The position numbers were made by a program, and so were the translations under genes. A stretch of DNA of 64,000 nt from Coprinellus micaceus (lineage: Eukaryota > Basidiomycota > Agaricomycetes > Agaricales > Psathyrellaceae): positions 1,984,001-2,048,000 of the forward strand of contig OX596335.1 in the NCBI GenBank assembly GCA_951394405.1, in the 5' to 3' direction. Below, piece by piece: positions 35,401 to 46,600 of this stretch; the stretch's first letter is position 1, and each line of letters opens with the position of its first letter. The notes under the pieces are model-generated. The model searched no databases. It had not been told where the DNA came from and was given only the letters and a program-made list of their open reading frames with translations.

Positions 35401-38160
35401 ATTTATCCGGTCATTCAATATCTTCTCGACTACAAATGTGTCGTTGTCCTCCACAGGAGCAATATCCTCGACACTCTGAGGCTCCTCTTCCACCCCACTC
35501 ATGGCCACATCCTCTGGTTGAATCTCTACCCCTACCTCCTTTTCTCGACGTGACCGTTTGCGAGCGGATTGGTGTTTGGAGGTTGATGGAGTATCCACAG
35601 GCGCAGGCTCGGCCCCATCAGCAGGAGATGGAGAACGCACACGTTTTTGAGTAATTGGCTTGGAAATGGTTGCTCTCCCACCTTTAGGATTGGACGAAAT
35701 CAAAGGGGTGTCTAATTTGAGAAAAAGCTGTTAGTTGCATACACATCGAGGCGTTCCAAGTAACGTACTATGGCTCGAGCGCTTGGGTAACATTGCCTTG
35801 ATCTTTTCATAGAGTTCATTTCTTGCTTTGAGCCTACAACAAGGGTGAGGTGGGCATATAGGTCATTACCGAAGCATGACTTACAGTGTAAGAGGAATGT
35901 CGACAGGATGATCCCTGTCCTTGAGCTTCAAGGTAAAGTAGATCTGTACACCCAGTCAAGGACAGATTATGAAAAATGCAGGGATAGGCCTACCTCAGGT
36001 TTTGAATCAACGATCACCTCCTTTCTATCCAAGTACTGTTCAACCTCAATGCTGTCCAGGTCGATACCCTCAAGGTCTCCCTCCATCTCCCGAGCTGTAT
36101 TTCCTGCCATGCGGAAAGCTTTTCCCAAGGATTTTGTACTCGGATCCACCCTGTCCTCCTTATCGAATGACTTGTATAGAGAGCGAACATTCGTAATCAT
36201 CATCTGGTTGCAGACGTACTTGTAGAAGGCCCAATAGCCGGTATACTCCTGAATTACCTCTTGATCTTTGATAGGATGGTAGGGCAGAGGCCCCATGTCG
36301 ATCTTCTTGTCGTTGAATGTTGTGCTGAGAGACTCCATCACTGTGTTGATGTCGATGGCCATGTCCAGATTGGCAAGCTGCAGATTGTTCCAGAATTGCA
36401 TGACAATCTCCCTGGCTACCCACTTGGCATGAGGTATGGGTCCACCCATGGCGACCGACGCGTGCTGCATAAGGTTGAGTGCACCTTCACGATGCGAGGG
36501 AACCAGATTTCCAAAGAAGGTCGGCGGGCTAAAGTTGATTCCGGAGTGGCGTTCAATGGCTTCTGCGCTGGGGTAGCACACAATTCCTCGGCGGTTTCCA
36601 TCGCGGCTCGCCTGCCATCTTCCAGATATAGTCCCACTCCTTATCCATCCTCTCCTCAAAGCGTGCCCTACTCTCGCTAGGGGTGTGTCCCGAGTGCATA
36701 TCGGTCCCCTTGAACACCAGGATTACGACCCATTGGTTCAGCTCGCGGACATATATGCCTCCTCGCGCAAGTAGGAATGCCCCAGCATCACCAACTAAAT
36801 AAAGAAGTCAGTATTTAGTTCAGGAATTTGAAGAGTACACTCACACTCGCCGACGTTCAAGAATAGAATGAACACCGTATACCGGGTGGAGTGGTCCTTG
36901 GGGTCAGGGTGCCAGAACCCTTGCTTACCCAGAAGCTCCGCGAGTTCCTTCCCAAAGGAAGAGCAGTTAAGCTGCACGCTAGTCGGCCCCGCCACCTTAT
37001 CGCCAAACTGAACGACATTGTTGAACCGTGTATGCCAGCGGATCATCTCCCATTCAAACTTGGAGATACACTTGGGCAGAACAAGGGAGCAGAGTTCGTT
37101 GACGATGCGAAGTACGGAGGTGATTTTCTCACGAGCATCATTGGAATCTGCCTGTGAGGCAGGAAGGACGGTGCCCAGACCCTCACCCTTCATGACTGTC
37201 AATGAAAGACTGTAGGACCCATCCTTGATTTTGAACGCCCGGGACGTCACAGTGCGGTCATTGAGCTTCATGTCGAGGTCGGATATAGCCGTCACATCTT
37301 CTGTACCCCACATATGCTTGGCCAGGACGTTGCAGAGCTTCAGGATGGTTGGAAAGTCGGAGTAGTGTTGAAGCGAGTCGAGTGTCTGTGAGCAAGCGAG
37401 GGTGAACGTGAATGCGTCTTTGGGGTCGTCTGTCTCGCTGAGCTGAACGCGGTAGACCATCGGGATTCCAGGCTTGGCGTTAACCAATCCAGCAATGGGG
37501 AGCATTACGTATGAGTCGGTCGTTTTGTTGTAGAAAGGTTTGACGCTTGCCGGAGAGGTGACACGCATCTGCAGATCTCGATCCGCATCCCACTGCAGCG
37601 GGATGGAGTAGTAGGCTTCATACACCCACCCGCTGGCAAACTGATCGTCCCTTACAAGCCTCCACTCTGGGGATTGGGGAAGGGTCCGACCCTTGGGAGC
37701 TACTTCTGCAGGGGGTGGTGCAAGGATGTTCGGAAGGCTCTCGATGAACCCTGGTGGCCACTTTGCGAACTCGTCCTCGCACCACATGAACTTTTCCCTT
37801 GGTGGGCGGACCCGGGCTTTCTCATCTAGATGGATGTCTTCCGGAACGCCAAAAAGCTGGCGTTTCTTCACTTCAGCCGCTGGAACGAGACATTGGCAAG
37901 GGGTGAACAAATAATGGCAAGGCGGCGCACCAATAGCATCCTCATCCCGCAGTTCTGCCCTTTCCACCGGGACATCCACCATATGTTTCCATGGGGTCTT
38001 CAGTGAGGTATCTGCAAAAGCCGGGCGCAGTAAGTGAACTTGGCTTCGATCTCAAATTAAGGTGTGATATACCATTTACGGCAACGTCCTCTATCAGACA
38101 GAACCTGTCAGTGTACCACGCGCAGCTTAAGAGAAATGACGTACCTTCCGCCATAGTCAT
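32442..38160 (-). CDS. Giant protein: TET/JBP-like oxygenase + chromodomain + unknown C-terminus (one frameshift)
   Basis: Eleven exons (38145-38160, 38073-38090, 36845-38011, 35994-36794, 35885-35943, 35769-35833, 35392-35711, 35264-35340, 35135-35214, 32656-35085, 32442-32602) give about 1,730 residues. Residues 379-381 read HPD in a FWHPDPKDHSTRYTVF block. H434 lies in FKGTDMHSGHTP, and an Arg in DGNRRGIVCYPS follows. The HxD...H...R order fits 2-oxoglutarate/Fe(II) oxygenases, and the surrounding pattern recalls the fungal TET/JBP group. A chromodomain lies at about 801-855 (FVVEKILNDRINSVT, YEVQWKGYPEDDTTWLP). The next 800 residues match nothing I know. The tail is acidic (DELLEDLESEDELP). 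One extra base near 36607-36618, with no usable intron, shifts the frame between the distal His and the Arg. Probably a nuclear chromatin/DNA-modifying protein; possibly transposon cargo. Confidence 0.6.
36607..36618 (-). other. Frameshift site in the oxygenase domain
   Basis: Upstream frame reads WDYIWKMAG and downstream frame reads SRDGNRRGIVCYPS. Exon phases of all flanking introns close only if one base is removed here. No GT...AG pair of plausible length spans the point. Either a real disabling mutation or an assembly error. Confidence 0.65.
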
Positions 38161-39263
38161 ACCACGGAGATACTGATATTTGAACTAAACACAAGCACGG
38201 TGGTGAGGGTGCAAAAGAGGGCACAGCTTTGCCAGCGCATCAGCGATCAGCCTGACCACTTTAGGGTATGCTGCGCGCGCGCCGGCTCCTATTGTTCAAT
38301 GGGTAATGAAAACCATCATTTTTCGAAGGGAACTAAGACATGGAAGATGGTACATACTTTGGGTAGGGAGTTTGGCCGCCGCCTGGTCAGTACTGCCGTT
38401 CCCCTCGTGGTTAAACTAATCCCAAATCCTCGCTTCTCCCACCAAATCTCATCGTAAACGAACGAAATTAGGAATTCCCATTCACTATCCATACCTCGCG
38501 TCATGGACTGCAGACCCTATCAGACGTTCTGTATCCCTAGTACATCTAAGTCGTAAACGTACATGTTGGCTGGACTGCGGTGTAAGGAGACGCGAGAAGC
38601 TAGTTGATCAAAGGTATGTTGCGTATTCTACATGTTAAGACGTGAGACGTCATACGAAAGGTCTAGAGAATGGTAGATGAGCTTATATACTGACGTGACA
38701 TACACATGAACTGATACTCACCATCCGCTACCTGCAGCTCGGACCCTCCACTCCCTCATCCTCCCCTCACCTACCTACCTTGGTTGAATCGGCACCACTG
38801 CGCTGACGAACATCGGGCCTTTACCTTCCCTCCGCTCAACCCATATCATCCACCACCTCTGAGAACCGCATTGCCCTCCCTTCCTTGCCCTCCCCCTGCT
38901 CTCCAACCTCCTCATCCTACCTCATCCACGCCTCCTCCTTTCCCTTCACATCTGATGTGCGTACGTCCACCAAGGGCATCGTCATCGTCCCCATCCCTCC
39001 GCCCTCCCGTGTCAAGCTCGCCGTCCACCCTTGTCGTGTGTCGAGAACTCGGTGGGGTTGTGCTCGGTCGTTGCGCCGTCGGAGTTGGGGTGTCGTTCGT
39101 ACGTAGGTCGGGCGGGTGGTCGGTGGCACGGTGGTGGCGGATCCTGGTGTGGGAAAAGAGTGGGCGCCGTAGGCCATTCTGCTCTTGTCATGGGCAGTGG
39201 GTGGTGGTGGAGGTCGGTGAGGTTACCTCGGGGTGGGCCTGGATTGGTTGAAAGGGGGCAAGT
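38161..39263. other. Spacer, then start of the low-complexity block
   Basis: 38161-38730 is the upstream flank of the giant gene with no recognised feature. From about 38730 the plus strand becomes very C/T-rich, then G/T-rich, the beginning of a 17 kb low-complexity block. Confidence 0.5.
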
Positions 39264-39324
39264 TCTAAGAAAATGAGGTTAGTGCATGCCTGATTTCGTT
39301 CGTCGAGTTTCGTTTGTGTACTCA
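39264..39324 (-). repeat. Intron-like module, 61 bp
   Basis: On the minus strand it begins GTGAGTACACAAACG, has a CACTAAC branch-like site and ends TTCTTAG. It lies in low-complexity sequence. Of the same type as the 57 bp modules listed below. Confidence 0.5.
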
Positions 39325-41409
39325 CATTGTTTACGTTCCACCCTGTCACCACCTCCCCGCACCGAGCGTGTTCCGCCCTCGATTGACGACTAGAGCGTGT
39401 GCCAGCCCCCATTCGCTCCTCCCTCTCGTCGCCGAGAAGCAGCCCCATCACCCCTTCTCGATTTGTCGTCGTGCCATACGTATGGCGTCACCCCCATCCC
39501 CCGTCTCCCTTTCGGCTTGGAGGTGGGTGCTCTTCTCTTTGCCGCCGTCCGCCCTTCCTTTCAGTGGGCGTCGAGTACCCCCGAGGGCGGGGAAGCACTC
39601 GTCGAGTTGTATGGCTTGTTGTGATCGATGGAGTTCAGCTCGCGTCTGTTGCATGGGGGTGCATGTTGAGTTGAGTTGCGGTGTTGAGGAGAAGAGGGTG
39701 GTGGGCGGCGAGGTGGGAGGGGGAGGCGAGTGGCGGGAATGGGGAGTCTTTGGGGTCGGCCGGGTGGAAGGCCACGCAGGCGTTGTCCTCATGAGGGCGT
39801 TCCGGCTCTCGTTAAGCAGGCGGATAGTGCGGGAGAGCTAGGTGGGCGTGTGGAGAAGCGTGGTGAAGGACAAGCACTGGTGGGAAGGGTAGGATGCCGT
39901 TGTGAGGGTGGTCTTGGTTGATATGTTGAACGTAAATAGGTATAGTCGAACGAATAGAAATGATGTGCTTACCTTTGAGAATGTCTGGCTTGTACGTTTG
40001 CGTTCGGTATTGGTGGCGCTGAGAGCGGATCCCTGTTCGGGGTAGAGGCGTGCGTTAGACCTGTTTGTAGGGTGATAGGATAAATTGCGGACCTTCTAGC
40101 GTAGCTCGAGTAGTCGCACAGAGCTGGCCATGGGCATGGGGAACTACTAGTACATGGGGGCGTTGCCAATGCGATGGATGCAAAGCAAGAGGTTTTGCCA
40201 TGTGAGAAGATGTCAATGTAGTCGCAATGGTGTCTAGTTGCATAAGGATATGGTAAAAATACAACAAAATCCAATGCTCGTGGAAGTTGCTGCATGGTGC
40301 CCGCTGGATATGTCATGGGTATCAATAGTGCTGCTGCTGGAGAAGATGCAAATGAGCAGGGAGCCCAGAAATCGTGAAAGGAGCGACGAGGGTCCAGAAT
40401 GTCCAAAACGAGAGAACGCGAGCCCCACAAAGCCGAATGCTAAAACTTCGACAGCACTGCAAACATGAACATTTGCCCCTTGAGTGGATGCACTCGGGGC
40501 GCCTCGTCGGTGAAGGTGAAGAACGGGGAGGCGTCAATGCTGGGTATCCGCGCAGTGTTGTTCTCGAGGCTGATCAGGGTCTGCGGAGACGCTGGAGTGG
40601 CGGGTGACGTTGCATTTGAATGACTTGGGAAGGAGTATTGGCGTTGGATCCTGACGACGATGATCGGTGGGGGGTATAACTTTGCTGTGGTGGGGATTTG
40701 GGTGGGACGCCAACGAACGTCTCCGGTGCTGGCCAAAGTTGGGGATGGCGGTGGCGGTGACAGAGGGTTCGGGGACAGGGATGGTGGTGGTGGAAGTGGC
40801 TGCATGAGCGGCATGTTTTGAGACAATAACGAGGGGATAATTTGCAAAGGAGGTCCAGTCTTGGAAGAAATCTTTCGTCATGAGCTTCTTGAAGTTGGAT
40901 AGAATAGGATTGTCGACAGTAAGTTCCCAGTCCAGGTACGCAAAGAGAACATCCCCCACACAACGATACCCCAAGACGAGCCAGGCGGTGAGGGTGTGGA
41001 AGGCGACGAGGGAGAGGAAGACGGCAGCGAAGGAGGCGACAGGTTGTGCCTTGCCCAAATGGCAATGATTGTGAACTTCGAGGGAGCTGGCGGACAGGGG
41101 AACAGAGGCGCCGAGTTGCCTGGTTGTTTGGGGTGTGGGCGCGTGGTTGAGCTGGGTGGTTCGTAGCCGCTTGATCTTGGTGGCCTAGGGTTTTAAGGGA
41201 GGGTTGCGGGGTTGGCCAGGGTGCGGTCAACACCAGGGTGGAGTTGAAGAGAGCCGGATCGACGCTTTTCGACGATGGGAGAAACCGACGTTTGGAATGG
41301 ACTGACGCCCCTTTCCCAACATCCATCAGAGCAACGGGCCCTGCGCGATCCGTTCGAAGTCGGGCCATCGGAATTGGTCTCGAGACATGTTGAGGTCGAA
41401 GGAGATAGC
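39325..41409. other. Low-complexity accessory block, left part
   Basis: Strand-asymmetric sequence without recognisable protein. On the minus strand 40800-41060 encodes a hydrophobic stretch (ASFAAVFLSLVAFHTLTAWL) and NFKKLMTKDFFQDWTSFANY in one open frame, which may be the most protein-like piece. I found no family. A possible intron donor on the minus strand lies at about 39972. Confidence 0.35.
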
Positions 41410-41466
41410 CTACACAGTGAACGAGGTCAGTAATGGTCGATTTCTATTCAATACAACTGTGCTCAC
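41410..41466 (-). repeat. 57 bp intron-like module A
   Basis: Minus strand starts GTGAGCACAG, contains TACTGACCTCGTTCAC and ends TGTGTAG. Nearly the same core occurs in modules B (51480) and C (51863), 10 kb away. Donor, branch site and acceptor are all ideal. Confidence 0.65.
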
Positions 41467-42057
41467 CTCTCGTACACCTTACTCTCCCTGCTCCCGCCAC
41501 CTCTCCACCATTCATGGGCTCAGGGACAAGGATTAGCAGTGGGTTACACTTCCCCTCTACATCCCTTCCTTCACTCGTCTCCCTCATCTCGCCCTCCTCC
41601 TAACTCGCTTCTCCATCGCCTCTCCTCGCTCTTATCAAACTCGCATGCCCCTGGCATCCGGGTCTATGCCCACAGCTGTCCCCAGCTCAGTCCTGGTTGT
41701 CTACCTGCCCCGGCGGGCCTGCGGTACAACCTCAACCCCCTTCCTCGCACCACTCCTCGCCCCACTTTCAAAGCTGCGTCCTAGTCTCCTCACATTTGCC
41801 AACCACCCTCGAACCCCCTCCACCTCCCACCCCCTTCAACCCGCCTCCCTCCCTCCCCAGGCGACCCTCCCCATCTCAACCCCAAGTGCACTCCCGCACC
41901 ATCCCCCAACTCTCATTCTCCCCGTTCTGCCTTCCTCCCGCTCCATTCCACCTTCCCGGTCCGTCTACGTCCCGCACGCAACCTCCGTCTCCCGCTCAGG
42001 GCACCGAACCCCCGTGGGTTTGTACGACCGCATCGCGAGAGTGGGGCTCGAGGTGTA
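41467..42057. other. Pyrimidine-rich low-complexity DNA
   Basis: Extreme C/T bias on the plus strand. Long overlapping open frames (41539-42152) are a by-product of the bias. The Ty3 element inserted at its right edge. Confidence 0.5.
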
Positions 42058-42062
42058 CCAAC
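42058..42062. repeat. Target-site duplication, left copy
   Basis: CCAAC directly before the left LTR; the same five bases follow the right LTR at 49799-49803. Five bp is the usual size for Ty3/gypsy insertion. Confidence 0.9.
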
Positions 42063-42659
42063 TGTTACGACCTCGATGAGGGAGTTGGACAAGTGTCCGA
42101 CAATTGGTCGACTCTGGGCAGGTCAATGGTCAATGATGCAATGATTACTTAACTTAGGTATCGAGTACGATGTTGACGATCGTTGTATCTGATACTACCA
42201 AGAACTATGTTGACGATAGCTCGCTTGGACTTAGGTGTTGGTCGTTGTCTTATTGGCTTAATTGGCTTGCTCTTAGTTGTCTTTGGGTTTTGGCACAAGG
42301 CACTGTTTGATAACGGGGAAAAAGTATAACAAGCTAAAGTACATGGGTCTAATCTATAGGGTTTATATACCCATGGATACTAGTCGCTAAGAGTCACTAT
42401 AACAATGAGTCAATATAAATATGAGTCGATTACAGTCAAAGACAAGTCATACTTAGTCTAGACAGACTAAGGATGAGTCGAGTATGAGTCCTAAATAAGA
42501 TGACTCAATAATCGTCATAACAAGTCAACGAAAGTCAACTACTTTAACCCAAACACAAATAATAATACAAAAGAGTTTGGCCAAAAGAAAAAGAATAAGT
42601 CCTAGACCAAAGATAAAAATATAGCGTATATTACAAGACATATGAAGTGAAGCGTAATA
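42063..42659 (-). repeat. 3' LTR of the Ty3 element
   Basis: 597 bp. In sense orientation it begins TATTACG and ends CGTAACA, so the usual TG start is TA here. It holds the TATA box (TATATAAA at 42362-42369), a likely polyadenylation region and a cluster of TGAGTC/TGACTC motifs (42406-42507). Confidence 0.95.
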
Positions 42660-42672
42660 TTACCCCCCTCAC
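42660..42672 (-). other. Polypurine tract
   Basis: GTGAGGGGGGTAA in sense orientation, directly before the 3' LTR. This is where plus-strand DNA synthesis is primed. Confidence 0.8.
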
Positions 42673-42690
42673 AAACTTTGAAACACCGAT

Positions 42691-43698
42691 TCAAACCGAA
42701 GTAGAGGGGTATTCGGGTCCCCAGTTCCCGTCATCTCCCCAACCAGTCTCGTACTTCCATTCGGTGTCAATCTCAACCTCCTCTTGCTTCTTCTTGTTGC
42801 GGCGGTTGCGGATGCGGTTGGAGCGGCGAAGTGGCTTCGGCTTCTGGGGGCAGTCGAATGGATAATGGCCGGCCGCCGTCTTCTTGCAGTGAATGCAGGT
42901 CCACTTAGTGTGGTCGACCTGCCAGTGGCCGGGTTGCTTGCACGCCGAGCAAGTGGCCAACTTGCGCTTGAGTTTGTCCTCCTTGGTGAGGGAGTACATC
43001 TTCACCTGGCCGTACTTGACGTTGCGATAGTCGAATTCCCGGAGCATGAGATGGGCTCGTCGTACGGCGGCACGAACCTCGGCGATGTTCGTCTCGATGG
43101 TGTTGGTGGCGAATTTCTTCCTCGTTTCGGCCCCCATCAACTTCATCTCCAATACGTTTAGGAACGACTGGGGGACTTTCCCCGCAGCCTCGAACACCGC
43201 CACCTTGATTTCCTTCAACTCCTCCTCCCATCTCTCGGCGGCTTCGATTTCCTCCAGAACGTGGCCCCAGTGGGCGTCGGGGTTGTTGTACTTGGCTGCA
43301 CCAAACAAGACCCCCGTTGGTCCGGTTTGGTTGATGACGTCCTTCACCGTCCTCATCTCCCTAATCTTTGCTTCGGCAACGTAGATCTCGGCGGGGGTGA
43401 AAGCGGTGCGTAGGTCACAGGTGTTGAGGTCGGCGGGGAAGGCACGCTTCGGGAGCATGACTACGTCGGGGGCGACGGCGTAGCCATAGTCGGGGACTTG
43501 GACGGGTTTCTTGGGGAGGTCATTGGGGACAACGGTCCCGATGATGATGTCGAAGTTGTTGGGGGCGGTCTCGTAAGCGGTGGTGGAGGTAGAGTTGAAC
43601 ATTTTGAGGAAGGTGTAAATATTGTGGAAGGGGATTGGCTTTGGGTGGTGGAGTGGGGTAGACAGGATGAACTGGCTGAAGTTAGAGCGACAGACCAT
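42691..43698 (-). CDS. Extra Ty3 ORF after pol, zinc-knuckle protein
   Basis: 335 codons. The ATG lies 17 bp inside the end of pol in another frame, an arrangement that suits termination-reinitiation. A second Met at residue 33 (KMFNSTSTT) could be the real start. A helical middle (about 100-240) precedes two zinc-binding motifs: CSACKQPGHWQVDH and CIHCKKTAAGHYPFDC, the latter C-x2-C-x6-H-x4-C. A basic nuclear-signal-like stretch follows (RRSNRIRNRRNKKK), then an acidic Trp/Gly tail. No envelope features (signal peptide, membrane segment) are present. Its position matches env or accessory genes of other Metaviridae. A nucleic-acid-binding accessory protein is likely. The frame is fully open in a recent element, so it is probably used. 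Confidence 0.8.
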   Translation of the reverse strand: MVCRSNFSQFILSTPLHHPKPIPFHNIYTFLKMFNSTSTTAYETAPNNFDIIIGTVVPNDLPKKPVQVPDYGYAVAPDVVMLPKRAFPADLNTCDLRTAFTPAEIYVAEAKIREMRTVKDVINQTGPTGVLFGAAKYNNPDAHWGHVLEEIEAAERWEEELKEIKVAVFEAAGKVPQSFLNVLEMKLMGAETRKKFATNTIETNIAEVRAAVRRAHLMLREFDYRNVKYGQVKMYSLTKEDKLKRKLATCSACKQPGHWQVDHTKWTCIHCKKTAAGHYPFDCPQKPKPLRRSNRIRNRRNKKKQEEVEIDTEWKYETGWGDDGNWGPEYPSTSV

Positions 43699-46600
43699 TG
43701 TCCTCTTTATACTCGTCCAGGATTTCTTGGCAGTTTCCTAGTTCGTCCTCCCTTAGCCACTTTGACTCATTCTCATCGTATCCGAGGTACTTGATGAGAA
43801 ATTCTTTTTCTCCATTGCGTTTGACTCGGTGATTGATGATTCCTTCCACCTCATACTCTTCTTCTCCATTGATAACGTCAGGTGGTGGCTGCGGATATGA
43901 TGGGCCGTGGGTATCGGTGGTCTTGAAAGGTGATAGAAGCGAGATATGGAAGACATTATGAATCTTCCATTGACTCGGAAGTTCTAGGCGATATGCCCTA
44001 GACCCTATGATCTCTATCACTTTGAATGGTCCCAAACGTTTGGGTTGCATCTTCTTTGATCGGTAGTGAAGCTTCAAGTTCTTTGCTTCCAGCCATACTT
44101 CATCGTTGACTTTGAAGGGCTTCCATGTTCTAGATGTTCGTTCTATCATGCGACTTCGTGCGAGTTCATGAGCGGATAAGGCTTCATTTCTTGACTTCTG
44201 AAGGTCTTTGAACCGTTCTTCGTTCGCAGGGAAGTTGGTTTTATCGAATGCTTCCGGTAGAGCACGAGGTTGTGTACCCATGATCAGCTCAAATGGGGTA
44301 TGTGTTCTATCCGCATGTCTTCTAGAGTTGTGAACGAACTGCAGTATTGGTAAAGCTTGACTCCAAGTTGACGGGTTCGCAGAACAATAGATGGAAAGGT
44401 ATGCTTCTATTTCTTGGTTGACTCGTTCGGTACCTCCATCGGTTTGCGGATGAAAGGCGGTTGATAACGAAGAGTTTATTTTTAGCTTTTCTAGAAGGTC
44501 TCGGAAGGTTTTGGCGGCGAATTGAGGGCCTCGATCGGAAATAAGTTTATCCGGTAGGCCGTAGTCGGTAAAGACGCGTCGAATAAATGCGTCAGCTGTT
44601 TGTTTTGCCGTAATGGTCTTGTTGCAAGGTTCTAAAATTACCCCCTTTGTAAGCCCATGGTCTACCACGACCATGATTGAGTCATATCCCTTTGATGTCG
44701 GTAGATCGGTGATAAAATCTATTGATAGCTGAGTAAACGGGCGGTTTGACTCGGGACCAACGATGGGAAGTAGCGTTGGTTTTACTGGTTGTCGGTTGAT
44801 TTTGAATTGTTGGCATTCGGCACATCCCTTTACGTATGCTTTGACGAATTTTCTCATTCCTGGCCACCAATAATGTTCTCTGACAGCGTTGAATGTTCCT
44901 AATTCTCCAGGGTGTCCGATTGTTGCTGCGTCGTGATGTAATTTTACTATTTTGCGTCTTAGTTCGATATCTTCGGGAACATAGGCTTTTCCTTTACGAA
45001 ATAGCATATGTTTATCATCTTTGGTTTCCACGGTCCAGTCTTCTAAGTCATTCTGGAGGTCAGTGGGGCCTTCTTCTAGAATGAGTCTAAGAGCGTCCGT
45101 TGCTTCTTGTTCCATTTTGTCGGAGTTGAGAATTTGTTCTTGAAGAGCGGTGTCAATTAGATTCACAAATAAGTTTTCTGGAAGCATGGTAACTTCCTTT
45201 GGGTCTTCATCGTCTTGACATAGATCCGGTCTTCTTGATAGAGCGTCTGATTGGAACATCTTAGTCCCAGCTTGATGTTTCAATTCGAAGTCGTATTTTG
45301 ACAACGTGAGACATGCCCTTGCTTGTCGGGGGCTAAGTCGTTGTGGGTTTCTCCAATAGGTAAGGTTCTGATGGTCAGAATATACCGTAGTCGTGAAAGG
45401 GGAACCTTGAATGAATGGTCGCCATTCTTCTAAAGCTCGAATTATGGCAAGTAATTCTCTGTCGTATATTTCGTAATTCCTTTGAGCGCTATCAAATGTT
45501 TTGGACATAAAACATATTGGGTGTCTTGCTCCATTTTCGTCTAATTGAGTCAGGACGGCTCCTGAGGCATGTTTAGAAGCGTCCGCTTCGATTTGGTAAG
45601 GTTTGTCCGGATCTGGGAGATGTAGAACAGGGTATGACGTGAATTTCTCCTTGAGGGTGTTAAAGGCTGTGTTGCATTCGTCAGACCAAACGAATGGAAC
45701 ATCTTTTCCTTGTAGAGCGTGTAGCGGTACTGCTATTTTTGAGTAGTTTTTGATGAACCTTCGATAGAAGTTTCCAAAGCCTAAGAATGATCGGAGTTCT
45801 TTCAGTTTGGTGGGAACTGGCCAATCAGTTAGTCCTTTGATCTTGTCTGGATCCATACGGATTTTCCCATGTCCAATGATAAATCCGAGAAAATCCACTT
45901 CTTCTACTTCGAAAACGCATTTGTCGATATTGGCTGGTAGTCCTGCTTTCCTGAGTTTAGCCAATGTGCGTTTAGCTTCTTTTCGGCATTGTTCCTTAGT
46001 TTCTCCTGCTCCTAATACATCATCCATGTATACTTCTACCCATGGTGCTTCTTCTAGTTCTTCGTGTGCGTGAACAATGTCCCTGACATTATTCGTTCTG
46101 GTTAATTCCATTTTAGGTGGTTCTTCGATTTCGTCGTGTTCGTGAATGACGTCATCCATGAGTCGTTGGAAGGTGGGCGGAGAGTTCTTTAGGCCAAAGA
46201 ACATGACTGTGGGTTCAAACAGTCCACCTTGAGTCATGAAGGCTGCCTTCCATTCGTCTCCTTTCTTGATTCGGACGTTATTGTATCCCCATTTCAAGTC
46301 GATCTTAAAAAAGTATTTCGCCTTCTGGAATCTTTTTAGAAGATCGTCTATTCTGGGAATGGGATAGGCATCTGATATCGTGTGTTCGTTGAGGTATCGA
46401 TAGTCTTGACATAGTCGAAGTTTTCCATTTTTCTTTTTCACAAAAAATACTGGTGATCCCATTGGGGATCGGGATGGTCGAATACGTCCTAATTTTAGGT
46501 TTTCTTTGAGAAAGTCTTTAACTTCCTTTTCCTGATCTGGCGAAAGTATGTACGGTTTCATTCTTCTTGGGTCGAAGGTGTCTTTAACGTTGATCGCATG

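Noticed and set aside
38784..42152. Many long open frames (for example 39314-39841, 40574-41368, 41645-42079)
   Set aside because: Extreme strand composition bias keeps several frames open at once. The predicted Pro/Ser/Arg text lacks domains.
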